Assembly: GCA_026122225.1 (NCBI GenBank)
Contig: JANEZZ010002667.1
Coordinates: 579,237-643,236 of the forward strand
DNA: 64,000 nt
Reading direction: 5' to 3'
Source of the DNA: Heloderma charlesbogerti
Taxonomy: Eukaryota; Chordata; Lepidosauria; Squamata; Helodermatidae
In this document: piece after piece, positions 1 to 12,191 of the stretch
How the letters are laid out: every line of letters begins with the position of its first letter
How positions within the stretch are numbered: the stretch's first letter is position 1
The notes under the pieces: model-generated
What the model saw: the letters and a program-made list of their open reading frames with translations, nothing else
Database searches by the model: none
What the model was told of the DNA's origin: nothing
Translations under genes and position numbers: made by a program

Positions 1-138
1 CCCCCCCGGCCTGAATTTCGGCCGGGCGAGGCAGGACGCCTCCCCCCCCTCGCCTGAACTTCAGGGGGGAAAGCGAAGCGCCTCCCCCCCACCGCGAAGC
101 CAAGCTGCGAAAAGATAAGTGACTTTCGTACATCCCTA
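1..138. mobile_element. TAGGG element D, right end only
   Basis: The last bases, read on the minus strand, start TAGGGATGTACGAAAG, matching the left termini of elements A, B and C. The GC-rich arm behind it (CGCGGTGGGGGGGAGGCGC-like on the minus strand) matches the left arm of element B, so D and B share an arm type. The other end lies outside the window, so the flanking duplication (139-146) cannot be verified. Confidence 0.7.
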
Positions 139-195
139 CCAGGGAGGCCCTCTTCAGGAGAGGGTTTGCTACAGCCTCTTTCAAGGCTGTAGTAC

Positions 196-409
196 ACCTT
201 ACAGTACCGCTTTTGTAGTGTTATTTCTTGCTTATTCCACATTTTATTCCATTTGGGTTGGGTTAGGATATTTTTAGAAATATGATGTTTTTAATGTAGA
301 ATTTTATTGTTTAAAACTGTTTCTATTGTTGTACATCGCCCAGAGTGGCTAGATGACAACCCAGATGGGCGATTCATAAATTTAATGAATAAATAAATAA
401 TAAATAAAA
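196..409 (+). repeat. LINE 3' tail (L2/CR1 group)
   Basis: An AT-rich tract ends in a stretch resembling squamate LINE 3' UTRs (a CGCCCAGAGTGGCTAGATGA-like block, GGGCGATTCATAAATTTAATG) followed by AATAAATAAATAATAAATAAA. No coding sequence survives. The family call rests on the tail style only. Confidence 0.5.
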
Positions 410-890
410 CATTGTCTAAAATACTGCAACAAATGTCATTGCATGTCCTACGAGGTATAAATGCACAAGAGGGATATAGCGTTACCATGATGGGATCATA
501 ATGATATGACACAAGGTGTAGATCTGGCCTCAGACTGTGCCTCCTGGTCCAAGAGGGCAGGGCCTTCACAAACGCTGGCTGGTCTCCTTCACCCGAGAAA
601 GAAATTCACTGGTAAGTACAGAATTTCTGTTTTTTGTTAATATCAGTGTTTGTGGTAAAGTTACATAATTTTGATAGAAAGTTCACAAATCAAAATCTGC
701 AGTTCTGTAAAATGCTGCTGCATTGGTAAGTTATGGGGGAAACCTTCGCATAGGTGGTCCTCTGGATTATGGGCAAATGCAGAACTTGAAACTGTTGTGC
801 AGGCATGTCACTCATAATTTCATGCATATCTGATGCTAATTAGCACTGAAAGCGTTAATATATTTAATTGGTAGATTAATCAGCTCTATT
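410..890. other. No recognised feature
   Basis: I see no exon, RNA gene or clear transposon end. A GGTAAGTACAGAATTTCT stretch near 610 resembles a splice donor but has no matching coding context. Confidence 0.4.
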
Positions 891-957
891 CTCTCTCTCT
901 CTCTTTCTCTCACACACCCACACACACGTGTGCGTGCGCGCGCACACACACACACAC
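891..957. repeat. Microsatellite (CT)n then (CA/CG)n
   Basis: A CT/TCTC run passes into CACACA, GTGTGCGTGCGCGCGC and CACACACACA. The alternating purine-pyrimidine core is of the kind that can form Z-DNA. Confidence 0.9.
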
Positions 958-1340
958 GAGTTCAGCTCCCAGCTCAGTATTTGATAGGGAAATAAGGACG
1001 CTTAAAGATTACTTTTCCTTTAAAGCTTAGCAGATAGTTTGCACTTTGGGATGCAAGCACTACAGCTTTCCTGCTAGCCCAGTAGACTTCGTTACCTTGA
1101 ACTTCCACAAATCCCTCACCAAAGGACTTCTGAGTAGGGATGTACGAATCCCTTACCTGGTTCCGGTCCAGGGCTTCGGCGGTGGGGAGGAGGTGATCCG
1201 TCCCTCCCCCCGGAATCCTCCCCAGCTGGCTCCGCTCTGTGGTAAGGCTGTGGAGCTGCCGGCCGGGGCCGGCCGCTGCCGGGCTGCTGTAGCCACAAAT
1301 GGCAGCTGTTGTAGCAGCCACCATTTGCATCCTTGCATTA

Positions 1341-1878
1341 TGTCAGGGTGGAAACTGAGCCGATAGAACCCCAGAGCAGTTCTGATTCTGAGGAGGATCA
1401 ACAATCCATGGGAGAGGAGCCAGCTCATTCCTCACAGGCACAGCAGCTGGCAGAGATTCCTCCTGCCGGCATTCCTGAGATAGATAGTGATCCTAGCAGT
1501 GAGAAAGTGCGGGAACAGGGCTTGCTCGATGCTTGACGTAGACGCAGGGAGCGACGAGCGATGGAGTGCGCGGAAAGGAGGCATAGTGCTCGTTTGACAC
1601 GCAAGCAACGGCTGCCTCCCTTGGACCCAAGGTAAAGAGGGAGGATGTCTCCCTAGCCCATAAGTTCAGGGTCTTCAAGTGACGCTCCTTCCAATGGGGA
1701 TCAACTGCCTACTTGGAGCATAGGCTACTCTGCTGTTCATTGCTTAGTCGCTGGTGATTAGCATCTGAAAGAGTCATTAAGTTGTAAAAGAATTAAAGCC
1801 TGGAAAAGTATCCTTTCATCTGTGTCTTGTGTTGGCTATTGGAGTGGACTGAAAGAGGCTGCTAGGGTGCTCCTGACA
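1341..1878 (+). mobile_element. Solo LTR, copy 1
   Basis: The 538-bp block begins TGTCAGGGTGG and ends GTGCTCCTGACA, with perfect 5-bp duplications CATTA (1336-1340 and 1879-1883). TG...CA ends and a 5-bp TSD identify an LTR, probably of a Gypsy-type or ERV element left solo by recombination. It lies inside element A and is therefore younger than A. From about position 3 it reads open for roughly 60 codons (acidic, with SSSDSEED), meets a TGA, then continues in the same frame through an arginine-rich stretch. Copy 2 has the same frame. A polyadenylation-type AATTAAA motif lies near 1790. Confidence 0.85.
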
Positions 1879-1884
1879 CATTAA

Positions 1885-2116
1885 GCCATGATAGGCTATG
1901 TAAGTATTTGTGTAGCCTATCATAGCAAAAGGCAGGGACACAAATGGTGGCCGCTACGCCATTTGCGTCCCTGCCTTTTGCCATGATAGGCTACGTAAAT
2001 ACTTACGTAGCCTATTATGGCAAAGAGCAGGGGCGCAAATGGCATAGCAGCCGCCATTTGTGCTCCTGCTCTTTGCCGTGATAGGCTACGTAAGTATTTA
2101 CGTAGCCTATCATGGC
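1885..2116. repeat. Three 42-nt palindromes with intervening palindromes, element A
   Basis: Near-perfect 42-nt palindromes lie at 1885-1926, 1980-2021 and 2075-2116, with the half-site GTGATAGGCTACGTAARTA followed by its inverse. The DNA between them (1927-1979, 2022-2074) is itself palindromic, with arms ending in CAAATGG/CCATTTG. The whole block is thus an uninterrupted chain of potential hairpins. Confidence 0.9.
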
Positions 2117-2265
2117 CTAATGCAGGCATGCAAATGGCGGCCGCAGCAGCCTGGCAGTAGCCGGAAGACGAGCCAGAGCCGCTGCATCCGCTGCTGCTGC
2201 CGCCGCTGCTGCCAGGTAGGTCCGTTCCGGGGGGGGATTTCGGGAGGTGGCGGTGGGGGAGGCCA

Positions 2266-2330
2266 TTCCGCCACGGACTCCGGGGGGCTGGATTCTAAAG
2301 AATCCGGCCTCACTGGAGTCCGTGGCGGAA
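2266..2330. repeat. Terminal hairpin of element A
   Basis: TTCCGCCACGGACTCC (2266-2281) pairs perfectly with GGAGTCCGTGGCGGAA (2315-2330), and the loop holds a second small palindrome (GGATTC...GAATCC). It sits about 16 bp from the right terminus. Elements B and C have hairpins at the same place. Confidence 0.85.
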
Positions 2331-2424
2331 TTCTCCAACATCCCCACTTCTGAGCAGACTTCGTAGCAATGGGTTAAGAGGACTCATCTTCTTAGATATA
2401 AGTAATTTACCCTTATTCTGTACT

Positions 2425-3130
2425 TTACAGGGAGTTAAAGAACAGGAAGCAGCGAGTAGGAATAAATAAATGGGCAAGCTCACTATGAAGGGATGTAAGA
2501 AGTGGAGTCCCCCAAGGATCTGTTTTGGGATTGCTGCTTTTTAACTTGTTCATAAATGATCTGGAGTTAGGGGTAAGCAGTGAGGTGGCCAATTTAGCTG
2601 ATAGCACCAAATTACTTAGGGTGATTATAACAAAAATGGACAGTGAAGAGTCCCAAAAGGATCTCCAGACTGAAGTAATGGGTATAAAAATGGTGAATGT
2701 GATTCAGTATAAGCAAGTGTAAAGTGATGCAAATTGGGGCAAAAAATCCTAATTTTACATCTTTACTGAAAGGGTCTGAGCTGGTGGTGACTGACCAGGA
2801 AAGGGGTTCATGGTAGCTAGCTCAATAAAAATGTTGACCCAGTGTGTACCAGCTGTGAAAATGTCAGATTTCCTGTTAGGGATCATTAGGAAAGCGATTA
2901 AAAATCAAAGTGCCAATATCAAGCCTTTATAAAAACCTACATGTACATGTCTGGTTACCACACCTCAAAAAGGGCTTCAAAAGGAGGAGGCTTTCTTATG
3001 GGGTGAGGGAAGAGAAAAGAATAGAGCTGAACTGCGTCTGCAAGCCCTTGTTGAGGACATGTGGGATTCAAAAGTATGACCTGTTTGTTAAACTAGTTAA
3101 CATTTCCTTTTGGAATTTAGCAGTATCTCC
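2425..3130 (+). mobile_element. CR1 LINE fragment, decayed RT
   Basis: The frame at 2510-2720 reads GVPQGSVLG-like then LLFNLFINDLELGVSSEVA, the conserved CR1 reverse-transcriptase block. The catalytic aspartate pair that follows is altered (ADST instead of the family's ADDT), and the frame soon ends. Downstream, the GTCTGGTTACCACACCTCAA stretch matches the usual CR1 segment before the C-terminus. It is an old, inactive fragment. Confidence 0.75.
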
Positions 3131-3654
3131 ATGATTTATTTTCTTTACAGTTGCACAGTAAACATCATAGCATTCAAAATACCAGAAATTGTGTTTGTTT
3201 ATTGTTGAGTGTCTTTGTTGGATCCCCAACATTGTTTGAATACTGGGACCTTAAAATAATTTATCTGCCCCTAGAAATAATTGAGTTTATTAATCTTAAA
3301 TGTTTTGGATGCTTGTAGTTTAGACTATGAACTAGTATTTTCTTTTTAAGGCCTGATATTTTAAAATGAAGGAAATGATCTGTCTGTTTAACAGGAAATG
3401 TTTAAGGAACTTATATGTAATACTTTAAAATGCAAATTTTAGATAACCTGTTTTTACTAAATTAATATTGTTGTATTCATATTGTTAATCTTGAGCTTTA
3501 AATCAGAGCAGAATATGGTAGCAAATTGTGTATTCTAATAATTCATCTCAGCCAAAGCAATTGAGCACCATTTCCTTGGTAGAAAGGTGGGGTAGAAATA
3601 ATAAATAAATAAATAAATAAATAAAGTGGTTGAGTATTTATTTAAACTAATTAT
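3131..3654. other. AT-rich DNA with a LINE-type tail
   Basis: No gene is seen. At about 3577-3626 a GGTGGGGTAGAAATAATAAA tail followed by (AAAT)n looks like the plus-strand 3' end of an L2-type LINE or SINE. Confidence 0.5.
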
Positions 3655-4515
3655 TTGATTTCTACCCACCTTGAATGCCATTTGTAAATGGCACTCAAGG
3701 CCATTTACAGGCACAATTAAAATTGATTAAAACAGTAAAACTATACATTAAAAAACAATAAAAACATAACAATTACTGAATTTTTTTTAAAATAATAATA
3801 AATAAAAAACAACACCCAACCCAAGAGACCGACTTACAGGACAGAAGCCTTCTTGAATAAAGCAGTCTTTGCCTGCCAATGGAAGGACAGCAGAGAGAAG
3901 CAAACCTAGCCTCCCTTCGGAAGGAAGTTCCACAGCCTGGGAGTGGCCACCAAAAAGGCCCTCTCTTGGGTCACCACCAAATGCGCTTCTAAAGGTGGCA
4001 GTCTCAAAAGAAGGACCTCTCCAGAAGATCTTAAGACCATGTAGTATGAGAGAAGGTGGGCTTTTAGGTAGCTTGGTCCCAAGCCACGTAGGGCTTTAGA
4101 AGTCATAACCAGCACTTTGAATTCTTCTCAGAAACAGGCCATTAGCCAGTGAAGTAGCTGTAATAAGGGAGTCACATGCTCTCTCTAACCAGCCCTGGTC
4201 AACAGTCTGGCTGCAGCATTCTGGACCAGCTGAAGATTCTGAACAGTTATTAAAGGCAGCCCCATGTAGAGCATGTTACAGTAGTCCAAATGGGATGTAA
4301 CTAAGGCATGCATGACTGGCCAGATCAGACATCTTTAGGAATGGATACAGTTGGCACACTAGCCTCAGCTGTGCAAACACACTCCTGGCCACCGCCAAGA
4401 CCTGGGCATCCAGGTTCAGGGTTGAGTCCAAGAGGATACCCAGATTGCGAGCCTGAGTCTTCAGGGGGAGTATAACCCCATCCAGCACAAGTTAAATCCC
4501 TCTTCAATGATCTGC
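3655..4515 (-). mobile_element. L2 LINE, 3' portion
   Basis: Minus-strand frames read LDGVILPLKTQARNLGILLD and QLRLVCQLYPFL, then a QLVQNAAARLL-like stretch and ERAFLVATPRLWNFLP: the C-terminal part of L2 ORF2. Stops and frameshifts split it into pieces (for example 4276-4488 and 3906-4115). The AT-rich 3' UTR is at 3655-3830. The same protein region recurs in the plus-strand copy near 41620-42120. Confidence 0.75.
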
Positions 4516-5976
4516 CTTTCGACTGAACAAAAGCACCTCTGTCTTGTCTGGATGAGCAGTTGGTAACTTTTGCTTGTTGGACTGCTTCCAGGGATTTTAT
4601 GAATTAACTTCTTCTGAAATGTTCCGTCCTACATCGCAATGGAAGTCAGTTAAATCATGTAGTTAAGCCTGTGATGCAGGTAGTCCACTTTACATCAAGG
4701 CCAGTTGCTACTATGTGAACAGGGAGTGAGTGTAGATATTGACCACATTTGGCCAATTGCCAAGCTTGCCATATAGGAAGGGAATAGTCACCTTTCTGTA
4801 TATTGCTAGCCAAATGTTTGTGGGTTTATTGAACTACTTGCTGGTTTTGTAGGATGTTTTCCCCCAAACTTGAGAACCCTGCACTTTTGGAATGGACTGC
4901 CTTCCAACCAGTACTTTTGGTTATAACTGTCCCCCACCCTTCTTCCACAAGGTCAGAAAAGTTTATAGTTGAGGAACATAATGGATCATGGGAGTGATGA
5001 GGATGGAGAAAGTAAAATCGTTTTTCATCAGCTGCTGACTAGCTATGGCTGCCTTGGCCTTGAAGTTATTTATTGCATTTTTATGATTCATCATCTTCCT
5101 GTTGACTGGGAAAGTATTTCTTTTCCATTAAAATGTTGAAATATAGATGAGTAATACTTGATACCTGGCTTCTACTTTGATTGGAGCTTGACTGTGCCTG
5201 TTTCTGTTGTTTTGATGTATGTATGTGTGTATTTATTAACCTAATGTTAGTCTTGATTCATTTTTGTAGCAGGACTAAATGGCTAGAACAATTGTATTTA
5301 AATCATGACAGTGATGAAATTTAAGGCTGCTGCAAGATGCAATATAGTGAAATGCAGTATAGATTACCTAGCAAGATCACTGTTGGAATGAAAAGTGAGT
5401 TTCCTTAAATGAAAGTGGGCCCTACTCTGAATGCATTATAACAAAATAGTTTTGTGTTGTGTGTGTATGTTTAAATTATGTTTTCTTATAAATAAACCAG
5501 TACTGCACTACTGGTACACAAATCTTAGTTTTGGTGGTAAATTGGATAGGACAAATCTATATGAACAGTCGATATTTTATTGAACACTCAGGAGTGGGCA
5601 GAAGATAGATCAGGATCTACTGGTAGATTTCTAAGGGTTTCTGACTCCAAGTAGTTCGAAAACTACAAGTAACCCCCCCCCTCTGCCATGGCTTTGTGCT
5701 AATCACTTATCTCTGAGCCTCGCTCTTCCAACACATCTGGAGGGCACGAGGTTGAGGAAGTCAGACCTATACCCACCTCTTAGGAGTAGCAGGGATATTG
5801 CCAATATGCTGACTTATGGAGGAGTTTGTGGGATGTTCTGTTTTTAGTGTACTCAGCCACAGTGCAGTGGATGCCTAGTATATGATGAAATGAATGAAAG
5901 AACAATGAAAGATATTATCTTGAAAGCATCTTGATCCCTCTCCCTCTCCCTTTAAAGTAATCTTTTTATTACATTG
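4516..5976. other. No recognised feature
   Basis: AT-rich DNA without a supported exon or transposon end. A TCAGGATCTACTGGTAGATTTC stretch near 5610 may be part of an interspersed repeat, but I cannot classify it. Confidence 0.4.
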
Positions 5977-6203
5977 TATTATTACATTTATATCCCACCT
6001 TTTTTCTTCTTACAACGAACCCAAGGAGGCTTACATAGTTCTCCTCTCCATTTTATTCCCACAACAACCCTATGAGGTAGATTAGGCTGAGAGTCGGTGA
6101 CTGGCCCAAAGTCACCCGGTGAGCTTCATGGCTGAGTGGGGGCTAGAAGGTGGGTCTCCTGAATCCCAGCCCTACGCTCCAACCAATGCCCACACTGGCT
6201 CTC
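5977..6203 (-). mobile_element. tRNA-derived SINE with LINE-like tail
   Basis: Reading the minus strand, the order is GAGAGCCAGTGTGGGCATTG, a CACTCAGCCATGAAGCTCAC block, GGGTGACTTTGGGCCAGTCA, AACCTACCTCATAGGGTTGT and a GGTGGGATATAAATGTAATA tail. It matches the copies at 24399 and 54894 throughout its length. Its A and B boxes have decayed. Confidence 0.85.
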
Positions 6204-6476
6204 TTGACTTTTATTGAATACCATAGTAAGTTAATGTTTGACTTATTTATTATGGAGTTGAACTCTATTTGATGAGGCCCTGCCCCTTCCCTGATAGGCC
6301 TCAGTTTTCTGTTAGCTCTATTTGTGGGCTTTCTTGAGACATTTGGCCAGCTGTTTCAGCACTGCAAGCCTTATATGCTATATTCTTATTGAAATTTATG
6401 GCTTACCCTAAATCAGCAGACCTTATGCTTAGTCTAAAAATACGAAGTGCTTATAGGTTATAAAAAGCTGCCTAAA

Positions 6477-6612
6477 GGCACCATCCTATGCATGTTTAGA
6501 CAGAAAAAAGTCCTCCAATTCCCAGCATTCCCCAGCCAGCACTGGAGTTGTAGGACTTTTTTTCTGAGAGTTGTAGGACCTTTTTCCATCTAAACATGAA
6601 TAGGATTGCACC
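6477..6612. mobile_element. Palindromic MITE, GCAATCCTAT family
   Basis: The ends are GGCACCATCCTATGCATG and the inverse AATAGGATTGCACC, and the middle (AAAAAGTCCTCCAATTCCCA, then GTTGTAGGACTTTTT) is also inverted. The same family occurs at 14600 and 55643, where 3-bp TTA/TAA duplications suggest a Harbinger-type element. Confidence 0.75.
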
Positions 6613-9600
6613 ATTAGACTGTTTTATAGTGTTGGTGTAAGCAAACTAGTCTCTTTGGTAGCAGTTCTCCAAAGTTTTGGACAGAGATCTCTCTTAGCCT
6701 TGCTGAGACCATTTGAATGGGAGATGCCAGGGTTTATGCATGTGAAACATGCATACTATCAGTAGCCCACAGCCTGCCCCCCCACCTCTCTCTCTCCATT
6801 TTAAAGGCTTTGGAGAATTGTAGCAGTAATATAACAGTAATGTCAAAATCCATTTGAAGCATTCTAAATGGCAGTGCTAGCTGTACTAACAAATAAGTAA
6901 GGTATAAAGGTTAGCATATAAAAGCTTTTCTTATTACACTGCTGATGCTCCTGAATTTTCCCCCTTAATGGATGAACATGACTATCAGCAAATTTTATGT
7001 ATATTAAAGGGCTATAGTTATTGTGGTTGTTTTTTTTAAATGTGTTTGTCTTATTCTGAACTTTATTTTGCACAAATTTATTTGTGTTTGTTTTGTTGTT
7101 GTTGTTCACAGACTTTACCTGAGTGAGTTCTAAAATTCTGGTCCTCAAACTTGTCAACATCATCATCTCCTGAGTTGGCTTGGTGTGTGATTGAACAGCC
7201 AGTACCATCACTGTGCTTTTCATGCAGTCAGTGGATGCTGTCTAAAGAGTCTAGGCTAACATCCACCTCAGCGGATTACACAGGAGTTATTCAAAACTGA
7301 GGAGTAAGCAGACATGATGATCTGATGATAATCAGAATACCATTACATTCACCCATCATATCCACTTAAATATAGGCTGAACTACACCACTAATACAAGA
7401 ATGGACAGGCAGGGAACAAATGAGTAAGTAGTAACTAGCGAGAGCATGAAATTTATTAACTGCTTATATTGCACATATGCTTATTAGAAGTATAGGCGTA
7501 GGTCACACTGCGGTGGCATACCCAGGTGCACGTTACTACTACAGATGTGGGCTCGCATGATGGAATGCTGCTCCATACCAAAAATATATTTTTAAAAAAA
7601 ATTCTCTAGATGGAAACCTGACATGTCAGGGGGTGGGGGGCAACCTGCAGTCTGAAGTGGTATAGTGCAGACATGGGCTTACTATCTAGGGGAGAGCTAC
7701 ACCATAGATTACAGGCTTATTTCTAGTGGTTACAAAAATAAAGCCCATCAGCCCAATACTTACATTATTTTAAAACAGTGCACAGTAATATGAGAGGGCA
7801 TGAGTACTGGTGACTCTTGAGCTAATTCAATACTCGGAGGGGTGCTAATTGGCAACTTCAATTTCCCTTCCCAGAATTCCTGAGATGACTTGGCAGGAAT
7901 GAAAAGGGGAAGGGTGTAAAGGAAGGGCCCCTCCTCTTAGTATCTCACTTGTCAGGATCTGCCAGGATGTAAGCCGAGAGCCACCTGGTCTTCATGCTTG
8001 TGTCTCTTCTTATGAAACGTGAGAGGCTGCAGAGTGGAGGATGAAAATGGAAATATTGCTTTCCTAGTGCCCACAAGTCTCCACTCATCACCTCAAGCAG
8101 CCAGTGGTTCTTCTTAGCCTGGTCTTGGCTATACATGCTTCTAGCCAAATCCTGACATTGTCTAACTGGCCTTCTCATAAATATCTCAGCATGTTAGCCC
8201 CTGTGCTCCTCCTCTAGCCTGGTTGCCCAGTTTCATCCCTGTATGGCATCTTCCCTACCAACTTCGTGGCTCTGATGACTTCCTGCAGGCTTGATCCAGG
8301 CCCCTCCGATCTGTCTTCTTGGCTTAGATGCTGGCCTACAATTGACTCTGACCATTAGCTTACTCCAACACAAGCCCCAGTCCTCCTGGGATTTACTCAT
8401 TCAGCTCTCCAGCATGCATGGATGACTGTGGCCCAGGGCTGACATCTCCTTGAGTTGATATGGCTTGGAAACATAAGTGAAGCAGATGGTGATAGGAACA
8501 CGCTGTGATGAAAGGAACTTGATTTTTGGTTCTGGCTGCAGCCCATGGGCTCTGGCAGATGCTGTACTGATGTGTTTCCTGGCCCTTATGAATGGCTTTT
8601 TGAACAACACAAGTGGCTGCCTTGGGGAGGGGAAGCTTTGGATCATTTATTTATTACTAACATTTATATACCAACTTATTTGCTAAAAGGCCAGGAAGGC
8701 TTCCACCTATAAAAGTGTAAAAATGATGTACTTCACTAATTACCACTCAGCCTTTATTTACATAGAAGCTATGGCAAAAATTAAAAATGATGTTGCTGGT
8801 CTGGTCAGATAAACCATAGCGTCATATAATAGTTGTACTGTGCTAAGCTTGGTGAAAAAAGTAGTGGTTTACTTTGTTGTAATCCTGACAAACTGGCCTG
8901 TTTAAAAGTGGGTTTAATATTGAGAAAATACTGCATTCATTTGGTGGAGGCTTGATAATGTATCTGTATGAATTACTATTAAGTCTGGGAATGGGGTACC
9001 ACAGGCCAGGCAGTAAAATCTGGCCCTCTTGGGGTCATCTTTTGTGCAGTCTATTTCCATTTTAGAAGGTTGAAATGCCTCTTCTCAGCCTTAGTTACCA
9101 GTAGTCAGAGCTTTAACCTAAAATATGCTGGAGAGGGTTTTTTTTTTGCATTTTTGGCCTCATCCCTTTTGCGTTTAGTCCTACTCACCACTGGAATGCA
9201 CATCCCCACGCCGCCCCAGAGTTTCTCCAAAATCGAATTTGGCCCTCAGCCTGAAAGAGGTTTACCTCACCTGCACTAAGTGAATGTCTTCTGACGTTTT
9301 CATTTAAATTACCTTCTCATCAGTTGTATTGTGTTGTGTTCTTATTAATATGAGCACTGCTTTTCAGAAGATTAACATGCAGGAGATATATAGCAGGCAC
9401 ACTGGTGTTGAACAATCAAAATGTTATCCAAATAAAGGAAGAGAAACAGATTCAGAAAAGGGAGGCCTTAAAAGCTTGAAGTCCATTCAAGTTTTCATTT
9501 TAGCATACTAGCTTATGGTGTTCTCATGGAACATAATGCCCCAAAGAGTTGCTATAATTTTTTTTTTAAGTTTATTTCTAACGGAAGAATAACTCTGCTT

Positions 9601-9710
9601 TTTGTGAACTAATGCTTCTCAGGGCTGCTGCTCTCACTCACCTTATTGTAAAGACAGCGAACAAAGTAATGTAAGAACCAATAATTGGTGCAGCAGAGTG
9701 GTTTGTTTAG
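6613..9710. other. No gene recognised
   Basis: About 3 kb without a supportable exon. A LINE-like tail fragment lies near 8645-8710 (TTATTACTAACATTTATATACC). A GC-richer stretch at 7500-7710 looks repetitive but I cannot classify it. Short ORFs here show no family features. Confidence 0.4.
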
Positions 9711-9990
9711 ATTTATTTATTTATTAGGTTTGTACACTACCCAACTGGCAAATGCCCTCAGGGCAGTTCAAATCATCAAACCAAACAACAACAACAAAAT
9801 AACAACAACCAAAATACAACAATTAGAGTATCAAAGTAACAGTGTTAAAAATTAAAAACATTTAAAATTATTTAAAACATGGAGGAGCCAGCAGTAAAAT
9901 TGTTAATCAAGCAACAGATTAAAGATTAAATGCTTGCTTAAAAAGGAAGGTCTTCACTTTAGTGGTTGAACCTCTTGTTCAAATCTCAGT
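9711..9990 (-). repeat. LINE 3' UTR fragment (L2-like), antisense
   Basis: TTTATTTATTAGGTTTGTACACTACCC followed by CCCTCAGGGCAGTTCAAATC and AAC/AAT-rich DNA is the reverse of an L2-style 3' end. No coding part remains. Confidence 0.5.
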
Positions 9991-11341
9991 TTAGTCCTGA
10001 ATATGGTTAGGCCAGGTTTCTGTTCTTTCAGCCTCAGCTCCTCATCTGCAATATGTATATGATAATACTGTACTGCCATACAAGGTAGTTATGCAGGCTT
10101 AGATTATGTAGACATTACATACATGATGGTACCTTAATATAAGGCTTTTCAAACATACATGCTTGTGGTTCTTCAGAGTATACCTGTATCTTTCAGATGT
10201 AAGATGAAAAGGATTTGTACAGTGAAAGTATTTCAAGAGATCATGATACGATGGCCTATAAGTTGCAGTATACTGGAAAATTACTGCACAAATATGTTTG
10301 TATAAATTGCAGTTTTTAATGTAGTATTTCCCAACTGAGTTAAACTGAAGATCTTGTAAATGTTTAAGAGTAAGTGCTACTGTATATCAGAGGGATATAA
10401 TTTAATGCATCATTTCTTCCCTCAAAAAACACACACATGCTAGAAACTGTAAATGTCGGAACAGCATATGAAATTCCCCCTAACTTGAATAAATAAACTT
10501 GTTTGTGCTGTATTCTTCAGTGTGACAGAAATCTGATTATACCACTTTCCTATAGCAGACATGTAGCTCTTTTGAGTATTGTGAGGACTTAAAAATGTAA
10601 TTATTTTGTTGCATGTAAAATTCTGCTTAGCAATGTGTTTGCAAGGCATTGTTGTGTAAAACCATTTCAAATAGACCATCAATAATATGCCTACAAGGTT
10701 CTTCCCTTGGTGAGAAATACTTAAGGACTCTCTCCTTAAGTATGTATTTTGGCATCTACCCCCTAGTTTTTCTGATATCAAGCTTGTGAGTATAATTACT
10801 TCAAAGCAATTTTAACTGATACCTGGAGGTTATTATATAACACCGTAAGGTGGAATGTGTTAGCGATATGGAACAAGTGACAGTAACAACAGGCCAAAAG
10901 TATATATTCAGTTCTCTGTACTGTACGATGAACAGGACAGTTGTGGAAATATGCTTAACTGATTGCCTATCCAGTAGAACCACAGAGCAGAAACACTGAA
11001 AAAATGTTAGTTGATGTAACTGATAATTGGGTATTTACTAGTACAAATTTGATATAAATGTTTTATTTGCATAGTTTTTACAGTCATTATTCAACTGAAG
11101 TAGGCCACTGTTCCTGTTTTACAGGCAGTGAAGAGAGAATAAATGATACCTATTTGCCCAGTAGTTGTTTACAATCCCCGATGTAAACTCAATTTCTTGG
11201 CCATACTGGCATTGGCTTACCCCTACAATGTGATTATGGGGTTGCAGAGAACCCGTTCTCTGGTATTTTAACTATTAATAAAATATTGGGTAATCTGTGA
11301 CAGTTACATGAGGGGGAGCCAGTAGCCTAGTCAATCTGTTG
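9991..11341. other. No recognised feature
   Basis: AT-rich single-copy-looking DNA. The minus-strand ORF at 10440-10781 has no recognisable domain and no codon bias that I can judge. Confidence 0.4.
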
Positions 11342-11751
11342 CTTTTCAGTAGGGGTGCACGAAACCCACTTACCTGGTCTCGCAGCTTTTCGCGGTGGGG
11401 GGGAGGCGCTTCGCTGCTCTTTCCCCGAAGTTCAGGCCGGGGGGGAGGCTTCCCGTGGCTGACTTTGCAGATCTAGCCGTGATAGGCTACGTGAATCGTC
11501 ACGTAGCCTATCACGGGGGTGTTTTTTTTTTTAACTTTTAATTTCGCGGCCGGGCGAGGCGCCTCCTCCCCGGCCCGAATTTCGGCCGGGCGAGGCGGGA
11601 AGCCTCCCCCCCGGCCTGAATTTCAGCCGGGCGAGGCGGGAAGCCTCCCCCCCGGCCTGAACTTCGGGGGAAGAGCAGCGAAGCGCCTCCCCCCCACCGC
11701 GAAAAGCTGCGAGACCAGGTAAGTGGGTTTACATAATTAAATCTTTACGTG

Positions 11752-11808
11752 GACTACGGCGAAAATAAGGGCAACGCAAATAGCGTTGCCCTTATTTTCG
11801 CCGTAGTC
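11752..11808. repeat. Perfect 26-bp hairpin in element B
   Basis: The left arm (11752-11777) and right arm (11783-11808) are perfect inverses around a 5-nt AAATA loop. The arm includes GACTACGGCGAAAATAAGGG. The absence of mismatches suggests recent origin or gene-conversion-like repair. Confidence 0.9.
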
Positions 11809-12191
11809 TACATAATCTTTACGTAGACTACAATGACCAAATAAGGAACGGGAATGGCGGCTTCCTATGGGGGCCGCCATTATCTGTACGCGCTTTTTTT
11901 TTTTTTTAAAGTCACCTGTGATAGGCTATGTGACGATTTACGTAGCCTATCACGGCTGACTTTGCAAATCTAGCTGTGATAGGCTACATTAATCATCACG
12001 TAGCCTGTCACGGGGGCGTTTTTTGTTTTAGTTTTATTGGAATGGCGGCGGCGGCAGCCGGTCGAAAGATCGGCTGCCGCCTCCGCCCCTGACGAAGACC
12101 CGACGAACCGCCGCCGGGACCCGCCGCCGGGATGGACATTCGGGAAAGGTAAGTCCCGTCCTGGGGGGGGTGCGGGGTGCAGGGGGGTGCG

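Larger units (their letters stand above)
1135..2346. mobile_element. TAGGG element A, hAT-like, interrupted by an LTR
   Basis: The element starts TAGGGATGTACGAATCCC and ends in CATCCCCA (minus strand TGGGGATG). It is flanked by a perfect 8-bp duplication CTTCTGAG (1127-1134 and 2347-2354). An 8-bp TSD with short TIRs is typical of hAT transposons. No transposase frame is present, so it is non-autonomous. The order is: GC-rich left arm with a CTTACCTGG motif, octamer/CAAATGG palindrome modules, three 42-nt palindromes, a CAGGTAGGT motif, then a terminal hairpin. Without the LTR at 1341-1878 and its duplication the element is about 670 bp. ORFs called here are by-products of the palindromes. 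Confidence 0.85.

Noticed and set aside
1046..2353. Small proteins in element A (several 60-118 codon ORFs on both strands)
   Set aside because: They overlap palindromes and cross the LTR junction; composition and strand symmetry explain them. Only the LTR-internal frame is retained as an observation.
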